Positions 8,880 through 17,189 of a stretch of 64,000 nt of DNA are shown piece after piece. Both the position numbers and the translations under genes were made by a program. Source of the stretch: Pseudomonadota bacterium (lineage in GTDB: Bacteria; Pseudomonadota; Alphaproteobacteria; Rhizobiales; Rhizobiaceae); NCBI GenBank assembly GCA_023404095.1, contig JAEYDD010000028.1:1-64000 (forward strand), given 5' to 3'. The stretch's first letter is position 1; every line of letters starts with the position of its first letter. The notes below the pieces were generated by a model. The model had not been told where the DNA came from, did no database searches, and saw only the letters and a program-made list of their open reading frames with translations.

Positions 8880-8925
8880 GGCGGGATGGGGAAGGCTACT
8901 CTGCGTGCCTTTCCCATCTCCCGCC
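8880..8925. terminator. Long hairpin between convergent genes
   Basis: GGCGGGATGGGGAAGGC (8880-8896) is nearly complementary to 8907-8925, giving a stem of about 17 bp around a ten-base loop. It sits between the convergent genes ending at 8754 and 8988. There is no clear U-run, so it may be a bidirectional transcription block or a copy of an intergenic palindromic repeat. Confidence 0.45.
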
Positions 8926-8987
8926 GCCCCTCCTGCCGAAGTGCGCCGCAACGGCGCTTCGGCGCGGGGCTTCAACCTCTGTCGCGC

Positions 8988-9485
8988 TCAGTGCACCTTG
9001 TGCGTGTCGCCGCCCGCCTCACCCTGGCTTGCCGGCCGGAAGGCCTCGACGTTGAACTGCACGTCGACGGGGCCGGCCTTTTCGAAATTCAGGGTGGCGG
9101 GAAAGCCTTCGCCTTCCTTGAACGGCGCCTTGATGCCCATGAACATCACGTGGAGGCCGCCGGGCTCGAGCTTCACCGTGCCGCCGGCCGGAACAGCGAT
9201 GCCATCGGCCAGCCGGCGCATCTGCATGACGTCGTTTTCCATCGTCATCGTATGCAGTTGCACGTCGTCGGAAACCGGCGAGGTGATCGAGACGAGTCGA
9301 TCGGGATCGCCGCCGTTGTTGACGATGGTGAAGAAGCCGCCGCCGACCGGCTGGCCGGGCAGCGTCGCCTTGGCGGCGGGATGGTGGATCTGCAGGTTGC
9401 CGGCCTTGTAGTCATGCGCGGCAGCGCCGGAGACCGGGGCAACCAGCAGCAATGCCGCGAGAAGCAAGTGTGCGAACCTTTTCAT
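8988..9485 (-). CDS. Periplasmic PCu(A)C-type copper chaperone
   Basis: A 165-residue secreted protein. The signal peptide MKRFAHLLLAALLLVAPVSGAAAH is followed by a cupredoxin-like domain with the copper-binding set H78, M89, H112 and M114 (LHTM, MQMR, LHVMFMG). Members of this family carry Cu(I) in the periplasm for cytochrome oxidase assembly or copper homeostasis. The start at 9485 is supported by AAAGGG upstream. The gene downstream of a DUF2946-like protein (9670-10062) on the same strand suggests a two-gene copper unit, which is an inference from context. Confidence 0.9.
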   Translation of the reverse strand: MKRFAHLLLAALLLVAPVSGAAAHDYKAGNLQIHHPAAKATLPGQPVGGGFFTIVNNGGDPDRLVSITSPVSDDVQLHTMTMENDVMQMRRLADGIAVPAGGTVKLEPGGLHVMFMGIKAPFKEGEGFPATLNFEKAGPVDVQFNVEAFRPASQGEAGGDTHKVH

Positions 9486-9669
9486 TTCAAATTCCCTTTC
9501 TGAGGGTGTGACGTGAGACGGGGTCGAGGCCGCCGGCAGGGCGGCGGCGGTATTTCGTAGAAGAAACCGCCCGCGTGTCGGCGCGACCGGCTCGGCCGGC
9601 GCGTCCATGACATCGCCTGTGCGGTGACGCGGGAGCCGTTGACGAGCGCGATCAAACGCGCCGGCACGC

Positions 9670-10062
9670 TCACATTGAGATCGCAGGATGCGGTGGCGCG
9701 GTGGGCGGTGCGCCCGGCTGGAACCGGTGACCTTGAACGGCCGCCTCGATCAGTGGACGATCGCCCACTTCTGCAAACGCGATGACATCGCCCGCCACAT
9801 CGGACGGCTGCGGCAACAGCAGGCCGGCGCCGATGCGGCAGGCTTCGCAGTCTCGTCCGTAGGTTCCTTTGGTCTTTGCGTGGCCGACGCCGTCGCTGAA
9901 GCAGATATCGGCGACGGTGCCGTCCGGCAGCGTGATCGCGGCGAGTTCGGCAGGCGAAAGAGGTGCTGCGAGCGCCGGGCGATGCGCAAACGACAGGCAG
10001 GCGAGCGCGATCACGCAGAGCATGCGCATCATCACGACTGCCTTGTCCATCCCCCGGACCAT
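9670..10062 (-). CDS. Small exported Cys-containing protein, DUF2946-like
   Basis: About 131 residues with an N-terminal hydrophobic signal (MMRMLCVIALACLSFAHRPALA). The mature part carries ADICFSDG and later GRDCEACRIGAGLLLP, spaced cysteines that recall DUF2946-type proteins found beside copper genes. It may bind metal in the periplasm together with the PCu(A)C chaperone 184 bases downstream. The ATG at 10062 is chosen because GAGG lies five bases upstream; starts at 10092 and 10050 are possible. The family assignment is tentative. Confidence 0.6.
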   Translation of the reverse strand: MVRGMDKAVVMMRMLCVIALACLSFAHRPALAAPLSPAELAAITLPDGTVADICFSDGVGHAKTKGTYGRDCEACRIGAGLLLPQPSDVAGDVIAFAEVGDRPLIEAAVQGHRFQPGAPPTAPPHPAISM

Positions 10063-10153
10063 CCCTGCCTCGCTCCCCGTCATCAAGGCCATTCGCGGCC
10101 ATATCGCCTCGCCCGAAACGGGTCAATGCGGCATTTTTCGATCACGACAATTC

Positions 10154-10166
10154 ATGATCCGATCAT
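10154..10166. promoter_or_regulatory. 13-bp dyad between divergent genes
   Basis: ATGATC-C-GATCAT is a perfect 6-bp inverted repeat with a one-base centre, located between the DUF2946-like gene (minus) and the GST gene (plus). It is 69 bases upstream of the GST start and may be an operator. The binding protein is not known. Confidence 0.35.
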
Positions 10167-10234
10167 CAACGTCCCCTGTCTAGAGGACTGGCAAAGCCCT
10201 ATGGTGCGCTCCCATCGGAAGGGAGATCAGTTCC

Positions 10235-10894
10235 ATGCTCACGATCTACGGTGTCTATCGCTCGCGCGCATCGCGCAACTACTGGATGGCCGGCGAACTT
10301 GGCCTGCCGTTCAAATCGGTGCCGGTGATCCAGGCGCGCAGGCTCGACGACCCGAATGCACCCGACGCGCCGCTGAACACGGTCTCCCCCGAATTCCTCA
10401 AGATCAATCCCGGCGGGCTGATCCCCTGCATCGAAGACGATGGCTTCGTGATGAACGAATCGCTTGCGATCAACCTCTACCTCGCCCGCAAGCATGGCGG
10501 GCCGCTTTCGGCGCAGACACTGACGGAAGAGGCTGAAATGCTGCAATGGACGATGTGGGCTGCGACGGAGGTCGAGCCTCACGCCGTCCGCATCGTACTG
10601 ACGCACGACGCCAAGGCTGCCGATACGGACGAGGGTCGCCAGGCCATCCGGCTTTCCACGCACGCGCTGCGCAAGGCCTTTGCCCTGCTCGACGCGAAGC
10701 TTTCGGCGACGGGCCATGTCGTCGGCGACCGCTTCACCGTCGCCGACCTGAACCTTGCCGAAGTGTTCCGCTATGCCATGACCGAGACCTCGCTCTTCGA
10801 GGCCGCGCCGAACGTCAAGGCCTGGCTTTCCGCCTGCCAGGCGCGGCCGGCCTTCAAGGCGATGTTTCAGACGCGCCTGGAGGAAGCGGAGTAG
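10235..10894 (+). CDS. Glutathione S-transferase family protein
   Basis: A 219-residue two-domain GST. The N-terminal thioredoxin-like half (about 1-82) contains MLTIYGVYRSRASRNYWMAGELGLPF, INPGGLIPCIEDDGFVMNES (the cis-Pro and glutathione-binding ES pair) and AINLYLARKHGG. The helical C-terminal half carries VVGDRFTVADLNLAEVF. Activity is expected to be glutathione conjugation or a related thiol chemistry; the substrate is unknown. GGGAGATCAGTTCC precedes the ATG. Its 3' end overlaps the convergent LysR gene by 41 bases. Confidence 0.92.
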   Translation: MLTIYGVYRSRASRNYWMAGELGLPFKSVPVIQARRLDDPNAPDAPLNTVSPEFLKINPGGLIPCIEDDGFVMNESLAINLYLARKHGGPLSAQTLTEEAEMLQWTMWAATEVEPHAVRIVLTHDAKAADTDEGRQAIRLSTHALRKAFALLDAKLSATGHVVGDRFTVADLNLAEVFRYAMTETSLFEAAPNVKAWLSACQARPAFKAMFQTRLEEAE

Positions 10895-11798
10895 GCGATC
10901 GGCCGGTGTGGTCGGTCATGCTCTCGGCGATGGCCTGCCGCATCCAGGCCTTGAAGAGCGTAACTTTTTTCGGCTCGCGAACGTCGGGAGCCGTGACGAA
11001 GTAGTAGCCCATGCCCGTCTTGACGCGGATGTCGAAGGGGGCGACGAGCCGCCCTTCCTCCAGCGCCCAGGAAGCGAGGATCGGCCAGGCGAGCAGCACT
11101 CCCTGCCCCGCCAGCGCCGCATCCAGGCAGAGCGAGGCGTCGCTGAACATGTGGCGCGTCCTGGGTGGCGGCTGGTCGAGGTTTGCCGCCGTCAGCCAGC
11201 GGTCCCAGGTGAACTCGTCGTTGGCGTCAATCACCGCAGGCATGTCGACGAGATCGGCGGGCGTGCGGAGCTTCTGAGCCAGTTCCGGCGTGCAGACGGG
11301 AAACATCTCCTGCGGCAGCACGAACTCCGCGCGCACCCCCGTCCAGTTGCCGGGGCCGATGCGGATGCCGAGATCGACGTCGGAACCCGTGAGATCCGCA
11401 AGGGTCGTGGTCGATTCGATCCGCAGGCTGATTTCAGGATGCCGCGCGCTGAACTGGTGGATGCGGTGGATCAGCCAGCGCGAGGCGAAGATCGGCGCGA
11501 CCGAGATGACGAGAATGGTATCGTCGCGGTGGCGCACGCTGCCGACCGCTTCGGAGAGTTCGCGGAAACCGGCGTTCAGCTTGCGAAGGAACGGCGCGCC
11601 GGCACGCGACGGCCGCAGGCCGCGTGGCGTGCGCTCGAAGATGCTGCGCCCAAGCTGGGTCTCCGCCTTGATGACCTGCTGGCTGACGGCGCCTATGGTC
11701 ACGCCCAGCTCCTCGGCCGCCGCCTGCAGCGATCCGAGCCGCCCGACTGCCTCGAGGGCGCGCAATCCATTCAACTGAACGACATTCAGGTTCTTCAT
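10854..11798 (-). CDS. LysR-family transcriptional regulator, GcvA-like
   Basis: A 314-residue LysR protein. The helix-turn-helix covers about residues 8-65 (LNGLRALEAVGRLGSLQAAA...VTIGAVSQQVIKAE...FERTPRGL) and the effector domain starts near residue 93 (TILVISVAPIFASRWLIHRI). The GcvA/AmpR subgroup is suggested by the SVAPIFASRWL and ARHPEISLRIES segments. No Shine-Dalgarno sequence is seen before the ATG at 11798, and an inverted repeat overlaps the start codon, so translation may be leaderless. The end of the gene overlaps the end of the convergent GST gene. The target is probably a neighbour, but this is not shown. Confidence 0.92.
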   Translation of the reverse strand: MKNLNVVQLNGLRALEAVGRLGSLQAAAEELGVTIGAVSQQVIKAETQLGRSIFERTPRGLRPSRAGAPFLRKLNAGFRELSEAVGSVRHRDDTILVISVAPIFASRWLIHRIHQFSARHPEISLRIESTTTLADLTGSDVDLGIRIGPGNWTGVRAEFVLPQEMFPVCTPELAQKLRTPADLVDMPAVIDANDEFTWDRWLTAANLDQPPPRTRHMFSDASLCLDAALAGQGVLLAWPILASWALEEGRLVAPFDIRVKTGMGYYFVTAPDVREPKKVTLFKAWMRQAIAESMTDHTGRSPTPLPPGASETSP

Positions 11799-11812
11799 AT
11801 AGTTTTTCTATA
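11798..11812. promoter_or_regulatory. TATAG-N5-CTATA dyad over the lysR start
   Basis: TATAG, TTTTT, CTATA form a perfect 5-bp inverted repeat that includes the first base of the LysR start codon. LysR proteins commonly bind dyads near their own promoter. No ribosome-binding site can be seen here on the minus strand. Confidence 0.4.
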
Positions 11813-11938
11813 GTATCTCGCTGATCTCCTCAATTGCATTCGCCTGTCTTGAGGCGCAAATTCAGCACCAATAAAAACTCATTCCGCAGATTTCTCGCCG
11901 AGAGGAAAACGCGGCATAACGGCACTGCAGGAGGAACG

Positions 11939-12139
11939 ATGTTCAAGCTTTTCTTGATCCTCGCCCGTCGTGCGAGCAATCAAGCGGGCGGTAGCGACGC
12001 TGAGCGCGGCTGGGTCCGCGATCCGCTTTCCCATCCCGATATCGCCGCGATGGACGAGCGCCAGCGGGCGGACCTGCCGTTCCAGGGCGTTGCGCGCGTG
12101 CTGGGCACCACCCCCGCCACTTGCGGTCCGGCAGGGTAG
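11939..12139 (+). CDS. Small hypothetical protein (66 aa)
   Basis: A 66-residue frame starting MFKLFLILARRAS, preceded by a strong GGAGGAACG ribosome-binding site. The middle part VRDPLSHPDIAAMDERQRADLPF resembles a motif I associate with short rhizobial proteins of unknown function, but no named family can be assigned. A hydrophobic N-terminus of about 10 residues may anchor it weakly. It is divergent from the LysR gene. The stretch 12140-12325 after it shows no further gene. Confidence 0.55.
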   Translation: MFKLFLILARRASNQAGGSDAERGWVRDPLSHPDIAAMDERQRADLPFQGVARVLGTTPATCGPAG

Positions 12140-12325
12140 CAGAGCGTGCGGCCGCGGCCGCGATGACGCCCGGTTTGCCAGCGCGGTGGCAGGCAACGGC
12201 AAGGCGACGCGAGTTCCATATGAGGCTCCCGCGGGATCGACCCCTGATGCCCGGCCCTGCGCCCCTGCGAGACGGATGCCGGTTTCTGGAAGCGGCCAAG
12301 GCGCCCCTCCCGTTCGCCGGATTTA

Positions 12326-12946
12326 TCAGGCCTCGGCGCGCTCCAAGGCCCGCTTGACGGCCGGACGCTCCAGCATGCGGGCGCGATGCTCTGCCACCTT
12401 CGGGAACAGCTCCGGATCGACCCCATCGCCCTTCAGCCAACCGCCGACCGTGAAGAGATAGGGATCGGCGACGGAATAGGCGGCACCCATCACCCAGGGA
12501 CCGGCCAGCATCGTCTCCTCGATCAGACGGAAACATTCGGCCATGTTCTGCGACACCTTCGCCTTCATCGTCTCGATCGCGGCCGGATCGTCCGACCAGC
12601 GCGCGCCGCGACGGCTGTGGGCGTGGGCAACGTGGACGGTAGAGCAAAGGTAGGCGTTGAACGCCTGCATGCGGGCAAAGGTGAAGGCGTCATCGAGCGG
12701 CGCGAGCCGTCCGCCGGGGGTGATCTGGGCGACATAGGCGAGGATCGCCGGCGTCTCCGTCAGGACACCGCGATCGGTGACGAGAGCCGGCACGCGGCCC
12801 TTCGGGTTTATCGCCAGATAGGCCGGCGACCGTTGCTCGGAACTGGCGAAGTCAACGCCGCGCACCTCGAACTGCAGGCCGCTTTCTTCCAGCGCGATGA
12901 GCGAGGCCAGCGCGCATGTCTTCGGGGCGATGTGCAGGGTAAGCAT
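12326..12946 (-). CDS. Glutathione S-transferase family protein
   Basis: A 206-residue GST-like protein starting MLTLHIAPKTCALASLIALEESGLQFEV. It has the thioredoxin-fold segment INPKGRVPALVTDRGVLTETPAILAYVA and a helical second half with MGAAYSVADPYLFTV. The chosen ATG has GGAGGAACGCCC just upstream, a much better match than the longer upstream extension. The Cys near position 12 fits the beta/omega-type GST arrangement. Substrate unknown. It is the second GST in about 2.5 kb and not a close copy of the first. Confidence 0.9.
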   Translation of the reverse strand: MLTLHIAPKTCALASLIALEESGLQFEVRGVDFASSEQRSPAYLAINPKGRVPALVTDRGVLTETPAILAYVAQITPGGRLAPLDDAFTFARMQAFNAYLCSTVHVAHAHSRRGARWSDDPAAIETMKAKVSQNMAECFRLIEETMLAGPWVMGAAYSVADPYLFTVGGWLKGDGVDPELFPKVAEHRARMLERPAVKRALERAEA

Positions 12947-13149
12947 GGGCGTTCCTCCGGAATCGATTTCACTGCAATACAGCAGACCGCATCCCGCCCG
13001 CCCTGACAAGCAAGCCCAGCACCGCGGGGTGACGAATATTCAAATCTGCGGCAAGGATGTCGTTCCGGCGGCGCGAGGCGCGGTTTCTTAGCCTCGCCCC
13101 GAAGCCTGCCTCGCGGGCAGCTCAATCCAGCGCCGCCGGCGAAGCGCGC

Positions 13150-13539
13150 TTATGCCTGTGCCATGTGCATCATTTCCCAGACGTGGCCGTTGATGTCCTG
13201 GAAACTGCAGCCGTACATCGGACCGAATTCGAGGTTCGGTTTCCACTCGCGCGCACCGGCGGCAAGCGCCTTCGCCTTGAAGTCGTCCACTTCGGCACGG
13301 CTTTCGGCGGACAGGCAGGTCAGTACCTGGGTGTCCTTCTCCGGATCGCCCACGGCCCCGTTGACGAATTCGCCGAACCTGCTCTCCACCATCAGCATGA
13401 CGAAGATGTTGTCGGAAACGACCATGCAGGCCGCCTGCTCGTCGCTGAACTGCTCATTGAAGGTAAAGCCGAGCGCAGCGAAGAAGCGCCGGGTTGAGGC
13501 CATTTCCTTGACAGGCAGGTTGACGAAGATCATGCGCAT
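13150..13539 (-). CDS. VOC (glyoxalase/bleomycin-resistance) family protein
   Basis: A 129-residue protein of the vicinal oxygen chelate fold, starting MRMIFVNLPVKEMASTRRFFAALGFTFNEQFSDEQAACMVVS and ending GCSFQDINGHVWEMMHM. Paired beta-alpha-beta-beta-beta units and the terminal DINGHVWE motif are typical of this superfamily, which binds a metal and acts on diverse small molecules. AAGGGAG precedes the ATG at 13539. The reaction cannot be read from the sequence. Confidence 0.88.
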   Translation of the reverse strand: MRMIFVNLPVKEMASTRRFFAALGFTFNEQFSDEQAACMVVSDNIFVMLMVESRFGEFVNGAVGDPEKDTQVLTCLSAESRAEVDDFKAKALAAGAREWKPNLEFGPMYGCSFQDINGHVWEMMHMAQA

Positions 13540-13719
13540 TCGGCTACTCCCTTGTGGATCCGCAGCCGCGCCTGCGGCCGCCCGATGCTTCAAGGACGGA
13601 CCGGAAGGGCGGGTCCCGACACAGGCCCTGGAAAAAATCCGGCATACGAAATTCTCCAGGGCATTTCTCTCTTGCCGGATTACCCGACGCCGAAGCAATG
13701 CCGCTGCGGCCGGAAACGT

Positions 13720-14745
13720 TCAAGCGCCGGAAACGTTCTGGGAGGCAAGCGCGCCCGTCACCCTGATGTCGCCGACGTGCATGCCGTTCCAGTTGTGCAT
13801 CGCCCGGTTGGCCTGGCTCAAAAGGGCGTTACGCACGGCTTCGTCATGATCGAAGAAGCGGGCGAGCGTTGCTGCGACCATCGCCTCGGCAGCGCGCGTT
13901 GCGCCATCCTCGCATTTCAGCGCGATGGCAATGCCCTTCTCGGGAACCGCCGCGCAGAAGACGCCTTCCGCACCGGTCTTGGCAAAGATGCGCCCTGGCG
14001 CTGTCTGCATCAGGCGCGTGCAGGCGCGGCCGGTACCTGCGACGTAGAAGGGTTCGGCCATGCAGGCCTCGATCAGCCGCCTGGCCGCACGGGCGCGCAC
14101 GGGCTCCAGCCCCGCTCCTGTCGCCATCCTTGCGAAACCATGGGCAAGCTTGCGTAGCGGCACCGCATAGGTGGGGATCGAGCAGCCGTCGATGCCGCAG
14201 TCGTCTTGCGCGAGCGCGGTACCCGTCAGGCTCTCCATGACGTTACGGATTTCCGCCTGGATGGGATGGTCGTAGCCGACATAGCCCTTCACATCGCTGC
14301 CGGTGTGGCAGGCGGTACAGACAAATCCCGCATGCTTGCCCGAGCAGTTGTTGTGAAGCGCGGTCGGGCGTTCCATCGCCCGCGCCTGCCGGATCAACAC
14401 CGGCTGGTCGAACGCCCAATGGGCGCCGCATTCCAGCGCGCCCGCATCGCGGCCGGCGGCTGCAAGCATGCTTGCTGCGAGCGTCGCGTGCTCCGGCTCG
14501 CCACTGTGCGAGGCGCAGGCAAGCGCCAGTTCCCGGTCGCCGAAGCCATAGGCGTCTGCCGCGCCGCTTTCCACCAGCGGCAGCGCCTGCATCGCCTTGC
14601 AGGCGGAGCGGGGGAATGTGGCCGCGTCGATGTCGCCGCTGGCGAGGACCACCTTGCCGTCGCCATCGACGGCAACCACCATGCCGCGGTGGCGGCTTTC
14701 CACGCGGTTTCCGCGCGTCACCTCGACTGTTACGGGATTTTCCAT
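13720..14745 (-). CDS. L-asparaginase, Rhizobium etli type
   Basis: A 341-residue enzyme expected to hydrolyse L-asparagine to aspartate and ammonia. It belongs to the asparaginase class unlike the E. coli type I/II enzymes. The RSACK segment gives the Ser-x-x-Lys pair S47/K50, and C134, K137 (HNNCSGKHAG) and C188 (CGIDGCSIPTY) match the zinc-site trio reported for the R. etli enzyme ReAV. Length agrees with the family. The gene stands alone between a VOC gene and a divergent DUF3750 gene, with no transporter or regulator beside it. Confidence 0.9.
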   Translation of the reverse strand: MENPVTVEVTRGNRVESRHRGMVVAVDGDGKVVLASGDIDAATFPRSACKAMQALPLVESGAADAYGFGDRELALACASHSGEPEHATLAASMLAAAGRDAGALECGAHWAFDQPVLIRQARAMERPTALHNNCSGKHAGFVCTACHTGSDVKGYVGYDHPIQAEIRNVMESLTGTALAQDDCGIDGCSIPTYAVPLRKLAHGFARMATGAGLEPVRARAARRLIEACMAEPFYVAGTGRACTRLMQTAPGRIFAKTGAEGVFCAAVPEKGIAIALKCEDGATRAAEAMVAATLARFFDHDEAVRNALLSQANRAMHNWNGMHVGDIRVTGALASQNVSGA

Positions 14746-14829
14746 GCGTTACGCCCTCAAAATTCCAAGATCGCTTGCGGTATTATCCCAGACTGCGTCT
14801 GAAATCAGCAACATACGGAGAAGAGCCGG

Positions 14830-15567
14830 ATGAAAGTCGGCAGGAAGGTACTGGTCCTGTTTCTCGCGATCTACCTGATGCCGGCGCTGGCGAGCGCGGG
14901 TTACTGGTACCTCCTGGACCGGCCGGCCTCATGGCGCGAGGCGAACTGGTCATCGGCCGGCATCCTGCCGGCGCCGGGCGCGGAACCGCGTGCGACGGTC
15001 CACATCTTCTCGGCGGCGACCGGGGGCATGAAGGGCGCCTTTGCCAGCCATGCCTGGATCGTCACCAAGGCCGCGAACGCTTCCGCGTACGACCGCTACG
15101 ACAAGGTCGGCTGGGGCAGCCCGGTGCGCCGCAACGGCTATCCCGCCGACGCCTTCTGGTATTCGAACCGGCCGCGTGCGGTCGTCTCGCTTGCCGGCGA
15201 TGAGGCGGCAAGGCTGATCCCGAAGATCGAGGCTGCGATAGAGGCCTACCCCTACGCGCAGCCGGGCGGCTACCGCATTTGGCCGGGTCCGAACTCGAAC
15301 ACCTTTGTGGCGCATGTGCTCAAGAGCGTGCCGGAACTGGGCGCGGTGCTGCCGCCGGAAGCCGTCGGGCGCGACTACTTGCCATGGGGCACCTTCTTCG
15401 AATTCGCGCCCGACGGCCGCGATTTCCACGTTAGCCTGGTCGGCCTGGTCGGCTTTTCCGCGGGCGTCCGCAGCGGCCTCGAATTCCATCTCGCCGGCCT
15501 CGTCGCCGGGATCGACATTGCTCGACCGGGCCTGAAGATCCCGGCGCTCGGGCGGGTGGGCATCTGA
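14830..15567 (+). CDS. DUF3750 family protein
   Basis: A 245-residue protein with an N-terminal hydrophobic segment (LVLFLAIYLMPALASAGYWYLL, about residues 8-29) that can act as signal or anchor. The periplasmic part contains VHIFSAATGGMKGAFASHAWIV, GGYRIWPGPNSNTFVAHVLK and LPWGTFFEFAPDGRDFHVSLVG, a pattern of DUF3750 proteins. The conserved His/Asn/Thr residues hint at a cysteine/serine-free enzyme or binding domain, but no activity is established. GAGAAGAGCCGG precedes the ATG. It is divergent from asparaginase. Confidence 0.82.
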   Translation: MKVGRKVLVLFLAIYLMPALASAGYWYLLDRPASWREANWSSAGILPAPGAEPRATVHIFSAATGGMKGAFASHAWIVTKAANASAYDRYDKVGWGSPVRRNGYPADAFWYSNRPRAVVSLAGDEAARLIPKIEAAIEAYPYAQPGGYRIWPGPNSNTFVAHVLKSVPELGAVLPPEAVGRDYLPWGTFFEFAPDGRDFHVSLVGLVGFSAGVRSGLEFHLAGLVAGIDIARPGLKIPALGRVGI

Positions 15568-15748
15568 GCCAGCGCCCCCTCGCCGCTTTGGGACGAGGCG
15601 GCGGCACGCTCAGCAAGGGCAAGCCCGCGTGCGGCGCGTGTCCAGAGAGCGGGCAGCGCTCCGGCGAATTGCGGCTGCCGCGAAAGCTTGCCCTTTCGGG
15701 CCGCCGGGAAATGTGATCCATTCGCCGCTTTCCAGAATCGATGCCCGC

Positions 15749-17170
15749 ATGACACACACCGTCCAGCACTCCGACGCGCCGCCGCGCCTTTCAGCGCTTT
15801 TCCGCTCCGACAACCTGTTCCCGACGCTGATGCTCGGTGGCGGTATCGCCCTGCATGCGATCGAAACCTACATCACGGCCACGTTGATGCCGTCGATCGT
15901 GCGCGATATCGGCGGGCTGGCGCTGTTTGCCTGGGCAACGACGCTCTATGTCGCGGCATCCGTCATCGGGTCGATCTTCGTGGCGGTGCGTCCGGCAAGC
16001 GTCACCCTCAATCGCTGCTACGTGGCGGGGGCCGCCCTGTTCGGGCTCGGCAGCCTGATCTGCGCCATTGCGCCGGTCATTGGTGTCGTGCTGCTCGGCC
16101 GCACCGTGCAGGGGCTCGGCGCCGGCCTTCTGGTCGCGCTCGGCTACTCCTTCATCCGCTTCGTCTATCCCGAGCCGCTCTGGCGAAAGGCGACGACGCT
16201 CTATGCGGCCATCTGGGGCGTTTCGACGCTGCTCGGACCTTCGATCGGCGGCATTTTTGCCAATGGCGGCGCCTGGCGCGAAGCCTTCCTGATGCTGGTG
16301 CCGATTTCGCTGCTGATGGCCTACATGGCGCCACGGCGGCTACCGCCGGGGGAAGACCGCGAAAGCGCTCCTCCCGCCCCGTTCACGCAGATCGCGCTGG
16401 TGCTTGGCTCCGTGCTCCTGGTCTCCTTTGCCGGTTCGGTCGATGACGTGGCGCTGCGGGCGGGACTGGCGGGGCTCGCCGCTGTCGCGATCGCCGGCAT
16501 GCTGGCAGTCGAGCGGTGCTCCACGGTGTTGCTGCTGCCCGCGCGGACAGCCACCCTGGCCTCACCGCTGGGACGCATCTACGCGATCATGGTGCTCCTG
16601 ATGGTCACCCTGACCTCGGACGTCTACATTCCCTACTTCCTGCAGGAACTGCATGGACTTGACCCGCTGGCGTCCGGATATCTGGTTGCAGTCGTCGCAC
16701 TCGGATGGACCATGGCGGCGTTCCTGACCTCCGGGCTCAGCGGGCGGAATGCGATCCGTTCCATCATCGCGGGCACCCTCGTCGAGGCCGCCTCCACCGG
16801 CGCAATGGTGTTCCTGCTCGCCCGGCACAATCCCGAAAGCAGCATTGCGCAGCTGGCGCCGCTGACGGTCGCGATCTTCGGCATGGGGTTCGGCGTCGGC
16901 ATGGGCTGGGCGCATCTGGTGACTTTGGTGCTGCGGCTGGCGCCGAACGACGAGAAGGACAAGGCATCGGCTGCGATCACGACCATGCAGTCGATCGGCA
17001 GCGCCTTCGGCGCGGCGCTGTCGGGGGTGCTGGCCAACAGCTTCGGCCTGCTTGACCCCGGTGGCGTCGCCGGCAGCATATCGGCGGCCACGTGGCTCTT
17101 CGGCCTGCTGGCGCTGCCGGCTCTGCTGGCCTTCCTGCTTTCGGCAAGCCTGCGCAAGGAGATCGGCTGA
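15749..17170 (+). CDS. MFS transporter
   Basis: A 473-residue integral membrane protein with many hydrophobic helices. It includes the family segment GRTVQGLGAGLLVALGYSFIRFVYPEPLWRKA, a motif C-like GVSTLLGPSIGGIFA, and a second half starting near SPLGRIYAIMVLLMV. The helix count and layout fit a 14-helix drug-efflux-type major facilitator, though the substrate is not indicated. The ATG at 15749 lacks a strong ribosome-binding site. It is followed 19 bases later by a convergent quinone oxidoreductase gene. Confidence 0.88.
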   Translation: MTHTVQHSDAPPRLSALFRSDNLFPTLMLGGGIALHAIETYITATLMPSIVRDIGGLALFAWATTLYVAASVIGSIFVAVRPASVTLNRCYVAGAALFGLGSLICAIAPVIGVVLLGRTVQGLGAGLLVALGYSFIRFVYPEPLWRKATTLYAAIWGVSTLLGPSIGGIFANGGAWREAFLMLVPISLLMAYMAPRRLPPGEDRESAPPAPFTQIALVLGSVLLVSFAGSVDDVALRAGLAGLAAVAIAGMLAVERCSTVLLLPARTATLASPLGRIYAIMVLLMVTLTSDVYIPYFLQELHGLDPLASGYLVAVVALGWTMAAFLTSGLSGRNAIRSIIAGTLVEAASTGAMVFLLARHNPESSIAQLAPLTVAIFGMGFGVGMGWAHLVTLVLRLAPNDEKDKASAAITTMQSIGSAFGAALSGVLANSFGLLDPGGVAGSISAATWLFGLLALPALLAFLLSASLRKEIG

Positions 17171-17189
17171 CACCGGTCTCCTGCTGCGC

